Origin: Symsagittifera roscoffensis | Taxonomy: Eukaryota; Xenacoelomorpha; Acoela; Convolutidae | Length of the DNA stretch: 64,000 nt | NCBI RefSeq assembly: GCF_963678635.1 | Contig: NC_087062.1 | Coordinates: 13,622,670 to 13,686,669, forward strand | Direction: 5' to 3' | Shown: positions 11,901 through 23,900 of the stretch, piece by piece | Numbering within the stretch: position 1 is the stretch's first letter | Layout: each line of letters begins with the position of its first letter | Notes under the pieces: generated by a model | The model's input: only the letters and a program-made list of their open reading frames with translations | Database searches by the model: none | Told to the model about the DNA's origin: nothing | Program-made: the position numbers and the translations under genes

Positions 11901-14900
11901 GCACTGAATTTCTCATATGCGTCATTGTTTTGTGACTCTTTGACCAAATTAGATCTCTCCTGCGTTTGCTTCAAAAGGAGTAGAAAGTCGCTTGCATTAT
12001 TTTCGTTATTCAAGAAGTACATGAGGAATCTAACAAATCAAATTGCGTCAATTTGAGCTGCAAAATAACTGGACAAAGATCTGAGAAGCGTTCGTTCTCA
12101 AGAATTCGGACGGACGGTTTTTCAATTTATCTTGCTATCAGATGATCAATACACGTTACAGTCACCCCATTAATGCGAGTTGCATTTCTACTTATTAGTT
12201 CAATTTTTTTGCGGTAATGGTTATGATTTTCTGCGATACCTTTATGTTGAAATCACCAGCTTGAGCTACCGTTGTTTTGTTGAATTACTTGTGGAACTCA
12301 TTGACAATTTTTTTTTAAAAATCTTATCTAGGAGTTACTTTGCGACTACTATGATTATCTAATTCTCAAATGCTTCAGCAAAGACTGCTGCTGATTTAAG
12401 TGGACTTTTTACTATGCAGTTGCTTAATTTGTTTTACTTTTTCATCCAGTTGATTCATAGTACCTCTACCTCTGGTTTCCGGTTTTTGCTTATAATTGTA
12501 TGAAACACTTTGATTGCACATGTTTACTTCATCTGTTTCATTTAGCCAAGTTTTGGTTAAACACAGTACATTAGTTGGAGACTAATTGGAGATAAGCTAA
12601 TAAGTTCAGACTTTTGAGCCCGAGATAAGCTAATAAGTTCAGACTTTTGAGCCCACGTTGCCGGAGTTATATGGAAAAACACGTAATATTATAACCCAAA
12701 ATATCACCTCTTTCATATAAGCCAGTAACAAGCGCTTTTCATATTTTTTTACCATAGGTAACAGATAGAGCTTTCTTTTGTCCATGCTGATTGAATCCGC
12801 GCATCTGCTTTCATCATCCGTAAAAAAAATTTCAAGCAAAACTTTTATCTTCGATTTTTTTCACATTTCGATAGAGATCGGATGAGCCAAGTTGATATTT
12901 GCTCTGAAGTACGTGGACTTTTTCACTCGCCTAGCAAAACGAAGAATGATAGGTTTGTCTCTAGTCATTCAGGAAGGTACCATATGCGCTATTGTTATGT
13001 CTTGATCCAAAATCTGAGCATCAATACTATTAGTTACATGCAAATTTTTTAATGGTTGCCTCCATTGTTTTGCGTCTACCATGGTTCGCTTTTCTGGGAT
13101 TCTTAGATATTTCACGTTGTCTCTCCTGTTGTAGCTTTCAATAATTTCTGCTTCGGATAGGCTTTCTAGACTTGACCTGCTTTTGATATGGACCAAATCT
13201 TCTTGACTACTCTAAGTACTTCTTCCTTCATTGCAGTGACCGCTTCAGCAATGGTTGATGTTATCAGTTATTCAATTTGACCTTTGATGTCGTTCCATAC
13301 ATTTGGCCTCAACTTTAGATGGAACTGGATTTCGCTTCGTCCTTTTTTGGGAATCAATAAATTTCAGCTTGCATCTTCCTCCTCATTCATCTACCCACAC
13401 GGACTTAGCACGGTACTCTGTCGTTTGATCCCTGGCTGACAAATGGGGTTTCGTCCTGAATTTTAAGCATGGGCAGCCCCTCTGAACTAGAATTAGTATG
13501 TTGCTGAGCAGGGGATGCGACATGATCAGGATTCATGTTCGTTCTCTATTCAATGAGTTAATCACAACACTTTCAAAGAGGAAAAAATTATTTGCTCAAA
13601 TTTTATGAGAACGGGGACATTTCACCAAAGAACTTTCATTTAAACATTGAAAACTACTAGAAAACTTTGTCAATTAATTGTTAAACATGTTATCTGAGAT
13701 GTTTTCGGACTTAAGAACAGAAAAATTTTTTCGACACTGAAAAACTTTTTTTTTGGCATTTTTAAACACTCCGTCATTTTTGGCCAGATTACGATCAGCT
13801 TTATTGTTCCAAACCAGTAAAAGGTGCGAAGGTCTGCTACGGCAATTCATAGATGTTTCAAATGAATTGTTTTGTCATCCAACCATTAACTAAACTGGTA
13901 ATTTTAGTAAATTGTCCCTGAGACGAATTTTCCCCTGTTGTTTTGCCAATAAGGAAAAACATAGCTTAAGTGTTACTAAACCAACTTCGAGTGGAAAAGT
14001 TTGCCGTCACTAAAACCATCTTGAATGGTTGATAATTTATCTGCTGTTGTGAAATTATTGATGAATGTTCTTCATTTATAGGCACCGTAATGAATTCAAC
14101 AGCTTTCGGTGTCTATTACGAGTTGGAAGACTGCTTTATGTTGTTTTAGCTTTAGACTGATTTGTGATGTTTCAGCTGGAATCGCAGGAGCTGCTGGCGA
14201 AGAACAGTGCCTCGGAGTACATCCACAGAGTGCAGCAGAGGATGCAGGAGGAGATGGAGAGGGCCCAGCAGTGCTTCGCCGGCAGGACAGAGTCCGAGAT
14301 CCAACGAGTCATGCGGGACGAACTCATCAAACAACACATGAACCCCATCGTAGAGGTCAGTTACATCCTCTTTGTAGTCCGAGCACGAAATACTTGATCG
14401 AGTTATGAGATTTTTTGCATCACTCGTCTACTCGGCCTTTTGACCCATGAGTTGTGTCTCATTACCCTTGCGATAAGCAAGGACATTGCAACCGTGTTCT
14501 AGAATTTTTCTCGTAAACAACTTTGTCCACAGAATTCGCCCGTGAATTCGTTCGCACGTCTTATACTGCAGAGTTAAATGTAGTATTTGCATGTAAGGTT
14601 TGGCCCTGGTGTGCCCGTTATGAGTTCCTTTAATAGTATTTTTTGGGCCAAAAAATTTCGTTTTTTCGGCACTTGAGTTTCCGCTTTGTTTCTGAATGAT
14701 TTTTTTTTCAATTACTTTTTGCTGGTTTTTATAAGCATGGTTGAAGTCTTACAAAATGTTTTGGAGAAATCTTAATCACATTCCCAGACCCTTTTAAATA
14801 AAATTTTAAAGATGGAAAAACTGTTGGATTTTTTTGGGATTTTTTTTCATTTTAAAAATTCCTTACGTTTTCAGTTTGCGGAGCGACTTTGGTTTTAACC

Positions 14901-17900
14901 TTTTATGCTTTTGTTTGTTCAATCAGCTGTTTTCACAACTTTTTTTTGTTTTTTTTTCTGTAAAGTTTTTCTAACTGCTTAGTTTTTCTCATTGCTTTTA
15001 ACTCATATTGTTTTGAAAAGTAGCTGTTACAATTGAAAATCGAACGAGAACCAACCAGCCCGAATTGACTGCAAATCAGAATTAATTAAAGTCAAAATTT
15101 TTGATAATTTAAATTAAAATTGCTAGTCGCGTTCATCGTTTCGCAAAGTCAATTTGATTTGCTGTCTGCTAATTTTTTGTTTCATTGTGTTTGGACAGTA
15201 AAAATGGGAACCAAGCAAGCTTGAAATGCTATCAATATCAAATTTTTCAATTTTTGTTTGAAACAGCTTGACGAACTTATCTTTTTTCCTTTTTTTGATC
15301 GCTAATTTACAAAATTTAATTTTTCTTACGTGGAGTTAATTTTGAGTTGTTTTTGGACTACATCTTTCCAGAGAATAATTCAATGGCACATCTTTTTCTT
15401 TAATATTTAGTTAATTTTTTCTAATCGATTTTTTGGAAAACTGTTTTTTTTTCTGTCAACTTGTTGTTCTTGTCTGATCGGATTTCATTTGTTTAATGAA
15501 AATCGGTGTTTTTTGGGAACCAAGCAAGCTTGAAGTGGTATCAATATCAAATGTTTCGATTTTTAATTGAAACAGCCTGGTGAACTTATCTTTTTTCCTT
15601 TTTTTGATCGCTGGGTTACAAAATTTTAATTTTTCTCACGTGGAGTTAATTTTGAGCTGTTTTTGGACCACATCTTTCTAGAGAATAATTCAATGGCATA
15701 TCTTTTTCTATTTTAATTGGTAAATTTTTTTCTTTTGCATTTTTTGGTACGTTTTCTTTTCTGTCAACTTGTTTTTCTTGTCTGATCGGATTTTTTTTGA
15801 AATGAAAATCGGTGTTATTTTGGCTACATAGCTGTTCAAAATCATGTGTATTTCTAGTTCTTGTGTTTTTCGTGTTTCTTTCGTTTTTTTTCTGATCTTT
15901 TTTTTTGAACTAATATCAAATAAGTTTTAAGTTTTTGAATTGTTGTGGAATTGATTTTCGAAAATGTTTGCGGTTGCGAAATTTCTCATTGTCGCTGATT
16001 TTGTTTTTTAGGATCGTTTTCAGGTTTTTCAGATCTTGTTTGTTGTTTTTCTAATCTAATTGGTCTGTCTAGGTTTTTGAAAAATTGTAATTTTGTTCGA
16101 TCTATTTATATGCCTTTCATTTTCTTATTTGAAAATGTAATCAGAGTTAGTGGTTTTTGGTTCTTTCATCATTTCAGCTTACCAATGGTTCGATCGCGTG
16201 TCGTCGAAAGACTTCGATGCATAGCAGGCAGGTTTAACACTAAAATGGAAATAGCCTGATTTTGTTGCTTATATAATTTTTTAAAATGTTTTTGCAGCAA
16301 TTGTGTAATCTGATTTTTCGATAATTTTTTTTGACTTACAATTTTTGCATCGCAAGTGGTGCGAAGCTCTGCTTCGTCTCTCTGTATTAGCTAATTATCT
16401 CAGCTTGCCTGTGCTATTGGTAAAACTTGCGATAAATGATTGTGTTTGCAATTCGATCGATCGCTTCATTTCGCTCCTATTTGCGATGGATCTGGCCTTT
16501 TTCAAACAGCTCTGGGGGCAATGCTTGGGAAAATGATTTCTTTTGAATTAAAATCTTGTTTGCTCTCAAATTATAGTTTTCTTGTTTTAGATGCCTGGAT
16601 CTGGTGTCGTGTTTATGCTGAAGAATCAGAAAATAGCAGGTCAGCTAATGTGTGTGCTATCAAAAATGAAAGATCCTTAAAAAACCAAGCATCAAAAAAG
16701 GTTCTCGCGGTTTTTGAATAAGCAAACGCAAGTAAGAAAGTGCAAGTGGGGTTTTGCTGGCTTCAATTTTAGCCCCAGAGCATGGGCACTTTTGCTTGGA
16801 TCAAAATTTGTTTTTGTTCATACTGTGTATTTGAGATAAGAAAGGTGTGACTTGCCTTGTCCATTTCTTCGTCCGATAGTAAAAGTTAATCGCCATGAGA
16901 TGAAGTTTTTCATTTGTTCAGATCTGAGGTGCCTGTACCAGCTGCTGAAACAGGTGGACAATGGACTGAAGACTATATGCACATGTATCAGCAACCACCT
17001 TAGGGAGGAGGGAAAGACACTAGTGGCAGAGGAAAACAGAAATGACATCGCCGTAGATCCAGTTCAGGCTAGTCAAATTATTTTATTCTGGTTTTTTACC
17101 CTTGTAATTTTACAAATTTTGAGTGAGAAAAAACGATTTATCATTCCGAATATATAAATCAACTTAGCTGAAATATGTATAATTTCGTTGAAGAAGTAAA
17201 CAATGCGATATCTTCGGATGATTTTCCGAACGTGGCTCAAGTCTCGGGGGATTTGGGTGGGGTTTAGGTTTCTTAGTGCTACTTTTCGATGCATGATTGG
17301 GTTAAATATTGTTTAGTACGTTACTAATCTTTTGGAGCTGAAGGACAAGTACAATGAGCTGATGGAGCAGGCATTTGACAATGACAAACAGTTGAAGCAG
17401 ACGGTGAACGGCGACTTCGAGCACTTCGTCAACCTCAACTCCCGCTCCCCAGAGTACCTGTCCCTCTACGTAGACGACAAGTTCAAAAAAGTCTGGAAGG
17501 GCGGTGGACTCAGAGCAGTAAGTTGATAGTTGGCATTTTTGATAGATTCAATGTAAAAATTCTAGTTTTTTTTCATTAAATCACTAGAAAAATTTGCTAG
17601 CTGAGAGTAATGAACGTAGTGATTACTCTTATGTAGGTCTTGGTGATTTGTTCTATAAGTTCTCAAAATTTGTCCACCTCAATTTTATTTTTTTGCGGTT
17701 TGACTTTTGATTTATTTTTCAGTACTCTTCATTTCCTTTATTAAAAAGAAGGCAAACTCCACTATCGAACAGCGAAAGTATAAAGGTCACGAAAAACGTG
17801 ATCGACTTAATTTCAAAAATGGAATTTAAATATCAGATTTCCAAGCGAAGTAAAAATTTTATCTATTGATGCAGTTTTCTCAAATTGGGTTAATTATATC

Positions 17901-20900
17901 AGGAAAGTGGCAATCATCAATTGTTCTACAAATTCAAAGAGCTTTAAGGTCATCTATTTTTTTCTTCGAAATTCAAAAGTTGAAGGTTTTTCAAAAAAAC
18001 AGGTCAGTTTTTTTTTACTTTCCTTGCGTTCATTACTCTTTTCTAACTGTCAGTTGGCAATGTTTGATTAAGAGTCGATGAACGTAGCTCAGACTCTTAT
18101 ATAGGTCGCGATGATTTTTTTCAGGAAAATTTTTAAAAATTTGTTCAGGCTCAAATTTACTTTTTCGGAACATAAACTACCATATCGAACATTGAAGTTC
18201 AAAAGTCACGAAAAACATGATCGACTTTATCTTCGAAAGTGGAATTTAATTTTCAGGTTTCCCAGCGAAGTAAAAATTTTACTGATTGCACCAGTTTCCT
18301 GAAATTGGATTGATTTTATCAAAAAATTGCCTTTCATAACCTGTTCTAGAAATTCGAAGAGCTTTAACAGCGTCTTTTTTCTTGGAAATTTGAAAGTTCG
18401 GATTTTTTCAAAAAAACATGTCAAAATTCTTTCTGTTACTTACTTTCATTGACTATTTTCCAACTGTCTGTTGGCTTTGTTTGTTGGTTCAATTTGGTAT
18501 CAGTTCCTCATCAATAATGTCTAGATAATGACTTCAGCCTCAACTGAAGTTAAACTGCGGAAAGTTATGATATAACTTCTGTGGATTTCATTTTTTATTT
18601 GTTTTGATGGGCGCTACAGAAATGGTGAAGCATTTCTGTAGCGCCCATCAAAACAAACAAAAAATGAAATCCACAGAAGTTAGATCATCACTTTAAATGT
18701 ATATCGAATCTTTTCCTGGTGTTCCGAAAACTTAAATTGTATTTGTTATGGGCATACAACTTCTTTTTCTAGGCCACAGAAGAGACAGTGGAACAGCTGT
18801 TGGACAAAGTGATGGTCATCTTCCGTTTCCTGAATGAGAAGGACATCTTTGAGAGATACTACAAGCAGCACCTGTCCAAGAGACTCCTCAGTGGCAAGTC
18901 CGCTGTGGAGGACCACGAGAGAACTATGATATCAAAACTGAAGGTGAATGTTACTGTTAAAGTTTTACCGAATCTTCAAACAATGTTTTTTCAAACTTTT
19001 TCCCAATTTTCCTGTTCTTTTTTTTGGCTGACGGAGGTGAAAAGTCATTTCAACTAGTAGTTGTGCTTTTTCGTTCAGATTAGATTGGTTTAAATTGTTG
19101 TTTGATGTTTAGACGGAGTGTGGTTCCCAGTTTACCGGCAAACTGGAGGGCATGTTCAAAGATATCTCAGTATCAACAACACTCAACGAGTCTTTCAAGA
19201 GGTCCACATACGTGGCCAACATGATGTTTGACTTTCATGTCAAGGTGAGCCGCAATACAAATCAAAAAGAAGCTGCTTTAATTTGAGATTTATTCAAAAA
19301 TAGCAGAATAGTCAAACTTTGTTCGAAAGAGATACGAAGTTGTAGGCTATTTCTCAGACAAAATTAAACTAAGATCGTCACCTAAACCTGCAAAGTAGGA
19401 AGGGTAACTTAGTAAATGACCCGTCAAGTTTGCCCTGGGCCCTCAATGGCCAATCAAGTTTGCCCTGGAACGTAAAGCACCGAATTTTCTTATGATTGAT
19501 TGACAGGTATGATTGATTGACAGATATGATTGATTGACAGGTGCTAACAAGTGGCAACTGGCCCTCGTCAGTTCAGAGCAGTGACTGCATGATGCCTCCC
19601 AATCTGGAACAGGCGTTCGAGTGCTTCAGGAACTTCTACTTGAGTAGACACAGTGGTCGCAAACTCATCATTCAACCCAATAAGGGCAGTGCCGATATCA
19701 AGGCCACATTTTACCCAACAGATGTGAGTAGTTGCCATGTCTGTCATGCCATGTGAACAACACAAGTTAATTCAAAACGACGCGCAGTTGTTACCGATTA
19801 ATGCAGCAGCTATATATGCATACATCAGCTATATATGCCTAGTTAACGAATAAATCTTCAGAACAATTTAATTGGAGGATGTTGAGTTGGTTATAGTTGA
19901 AGTTTACCTGCGGTATACACTAGATTTCAGGTGTTCTGCGCTCCGAAAAGTACGCAAAAGCTGATCCCAAAAATTTGAGATGTAATTAAATCCCAATCTC
20001 ATAAATACAACAACTTAAAAGTTATCTAATCAACTACTGGGTTAAAATAATTCCAAACCAGAGGCATTTGTTGTTTTCCCTGCAGAAAGACATGACACGA
20101 GAAAACATCCTGATAGTGACAACATACCAGATGGTGATTCTGTTGCTGTTCAACCGCAAAGACAGAATCACATTTGCAGATGTGCTCCACGACACAGGCA
20201 TACCTGAACGAGAGGCTGCCAGGGCCCTCCAGGCGATAGCAGTGGGCAAACCCCAGAACAGAATTCTAGTGAAGACCCCAAAAACTAAAGAAATTGGTGA
20301 GCAGTATTTTCAAAAGAAAAGTGAAAGGTAGATTTGGGAAAATATTCAAGTGTATTATGTTTTATCATTTAACCTTTCTCAATTGTGTCGGTCAAAGAAC
20401 GCTTTGTTCATATGTTTTTTGTATCGAGCTGGACCATAATTACATATGATATATGCTTTTTTTGTCTTTCGGACCTGAAAGATCAAATCCCTTTCGAAGC
20501 CATGATTGCAGCTGCAATGAAAATCCAATTTTTTCCAACCAAAGTCGTCTATGCAAAGTTTTGTGCTAAGTTAATGCATAATTTACGCGCGATGCTTTAG
20601 CTCTATCCGTTTTTATTGAATCGCATTCTTTGCTGCCGGTTATCTAAGAACAGCATGGATTTTCACTTTTGCGAAGCAAAGTGTTTTAGTACGAACTTTT
20701 TTTTCCAATCTAAGTCGCAAATAAAAGTGCTACTTTTGGTGGCAACTTTGAATTCGTAGGGTGCGGTAGCAGTATTATGTCATATGTGCTTCGACATTTG
20801 ATTAGTAGGAAGTTAACACCGCTGATGCATTATTACACTTGCGAAGCGGGTGTTTTAGTACGAACCTTCTTTTTTCCTACCTAAGTCGCACATATTGGTG

Positions 20901-23900
20901 CGACACTTTTATGGATGGTGTGGCACCCCAATAATGGTGGGGCACCTTTACAGCTTTTTGATAGCATGTGCTTTGACATTCGAATTGTAATAACTTTTAA
21001 AGTTGATGCATTTTTAATTCGTCAAATGAACCGAAAAAATTGATTTATTTCAAACAACATAACAATCATGAAAACTCGATTTCAGAAATTTTCTTACTCA
21101 ATATATCTCGCAATTTCTTGAAATGCATAATTAATACATAATTTGGCTTTATGCTTTGCGATTTGTTACATGCAAAGCTAGTGTGGATGCCTTGACTTTG
21201 TGATATTCCAAATTATAACATGTAAAATTGAGTCTATTTATATTTTGTGCCACTTTTGCTGAATTGCATTGGCAGGTTATTAGCAGATTTGTTCGTGACT
21301 AGTGTTTGTCGGTTTTTTAGCTTGCGTGGCTGAGTGGATAGTGCGCGGGGCTCAAAATTTCTTGATTGTAGTAGGTCGATTATTTTTATTTTTTCTTATT
21401 TCACTTGATAGAGCTGTTTGTTGGTCGTGTTCTCGCAAGTGTTTGCGAAGACAGCTTCGTCTTTGTGTTAACTTATCATACGAAAAAAAATTTGTATTCA
21501 AGCAGCAGCACAATAATAAAAAGCTCGATTTCAGAAGTTTTTCAACTCAATGTGTCTCGAAATTTTTTTGAAATGTATAATTTATACATAATTTGGCTTT
21601 ATGCTATCCAATTAGTTACATGCAAAATTGTGTCTTTTTGTATTTAGTGAGACTTTTTCTGCATCGAATTGGTAATTTATTAGCATATGTAGCTGTGTTA
21701 TTGTTGGCTAGTTTTTGGGGATTTTAAGCATCCGTGGCTTAGTGGTTAGTGTGTGAAACTCAAATTTGCTAAGTCGCACATTGGAATCCGACACGTAGCT
21801 GAGTTCTTACTGATTCGAGGCTTATTTCTACTTTTTCTTATTTCACTTGATAGAGCTGCTTTTTGGTCGTGTTCTCGCAAGTCGATTAATCCTAGATGCC
21901 TTGTCTAAGTGATTATGAAAAATGACTTGTTCGGTAGGTCAGTGGTCTAACCCGTTCGTCTGAGAACTTTTTTGATGTTGATTTTATTCCAAGGCATAGT
22001 TCTGTATTGTCTTGCTTTTTTCATTCGCTGCTTCAATCTCTCTTGATTTTTTAATTATGTTGGCTATTTTGCTTGGCTATTCTTCAATTGCTTGTGAGAA
22101 TTTTGTTAGTGCTTTGCTCTGTTTTGCTTGTGGGTCTCGTCTTGCTTAAATGAAAGTTGCACTAATAGGCCCAAAATTAAAATCTTTAGATCTTAAGCTA
22201 AACTTATGTGGTAGAATTCAAGCAACATGTTCAAGCATTTCAATCAACTTTTCCAGCAGAAAAATAATAGCTGATTTTACCGAAACTGATACTTTTCTAG
22301 TAATAAAATAAATTTCTTGTTTTTTTGTGAAAATTTGCCCAGACGGAAAATGGTTAAGCAAAATGGCTTCAACGGAAAAAGAAATTCTATCGTTTCCGTC
22401 ATTTCGGCCAATTAATTTATCTGCTCGGAAATTTAATTGAAACGCCGGACCATGTTTGATTTGATGGGCTAATTAACCAATCAAATTGAACCACATTAAC
22501 TTCAGATCAAGATATGTAAAAATACTTATTTTTGGTTGTTTAGTGCATAAGACACGGAAAGTTTTGATTGGTCAGGAAAATGTTAGTTGAATCGCAATTT
22601 GAACGCAATTTAACGAAAAAAAAGAAAATCATCAAAATAATTTGGACTGACAGTTTTGAGCTCTCGAACTGTCCTGAAACATTTAAAAACCTTTTTTGCC
22701 AATCTTCTGCGTCGTCACAGGCATATGCATGAAAAAATGCAATCAGAAAATGAGCAATCAATTTTTTTGCGCCAAAAACGTCTTGAGAATTATTTAAGGT
22801 TTTTGTTAGTGAGTACCGTTCCTAATTCAACCCCTGATTGTTAGTTTCGTTTATCAAGTAATATGAAAAGAATGAGTTGACTTTCACTTATTTAAGTTTT
22901 GATAATTTTTTGTTTTTCTTTCATAGCAAAAAGTTAAAATGCTCTATAAATGCACTTAATTATATTTGCTCATTTGTAGTGCAATCCAAATTCATCTGCT
23001 AAAAGTAAGACAAATTGCGCTCTCCAATTACGAAAGCCGAAATGGTGCGAAAAAATGTGAACTACTAGCTTCGAAAGTAGATTTTAATTTATAGATTTCT
23101 CGGGGAATAAAAGTTTAAATCATTGATCCAGTTTCCTTTAATTGAGATTATTCTTTCCAAAATTTTCAAGCATAAACTGTGCTTGAATATCAAAAAAGCT
23201 TTAACGTGATATATATTTTCGAAAGTTGAAACGTATTCAAATGTTTTCGATTTGTTTATTTAGCTTTCTGTTGACTATGCTTGATTATTACGTAATTGAG
23301 CGTAGGTTCATAATACGAAATAGATTTTGTGTTGCCTTGCTTAAGCGGTTATAAACATCCGTTCTAGCCGTCTTTACAAAACAAAGCTTAAAATTTTTTG
23401 AAAAAAAAAAACCATGGTTGCTGCATTATTTTGTCAAGTAGGTATCTTGTCTCCAAATGTTTGGAAGAACAATGAAGAAGCATACTTATTTTAAATATTG
23501 AAAAAGAAATAGAAAAATTCCCACTGACGTTATTTTAAACGCTCAATGTGTGCTTCGTTTCTAATTAAAGTGCTTTGTAAGATAAGTGATTGAGAATGCT
23601 CTAAGAAAGTTAAAGTAATTGAAAAATATTTAGCCATCTATGATTATACCATTTAGTGTGTGAAAAATTCATGCTAATAAGAATTTTATTGACTATTTTT
23701 CCAAATAGTTTGCTTTAAAAGACAATCTAGATTTTTGATGTGTTTTGTATATTTTTTTGCGGGTGATTGAGTTCTTCGAAGAAAGAAGAAGAAAGTTTTG
23801 TTCTCCAATAGCAAACAGAATGCAGGCAAAAGTTGAATCACGATATTTTATAATATGGGAGCGACTTGATAAAAGGCAAGCCTTTTAGGGCTCTGCCCGG

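Noticed and set aside
19490-19540. CRISPR-like array
   Set aside because: Three 17-bp direct repeats without spacers in an animal intron are a simple tandem duplication.
21325-21480. Functional tRNA gene in Cul3 intron 11
   Set aside because: An A-box-like segment is present but no cloverleaf with paired acceptor stem could be drawn, and the segment recurs in longer repeats, so it is a SINE head.
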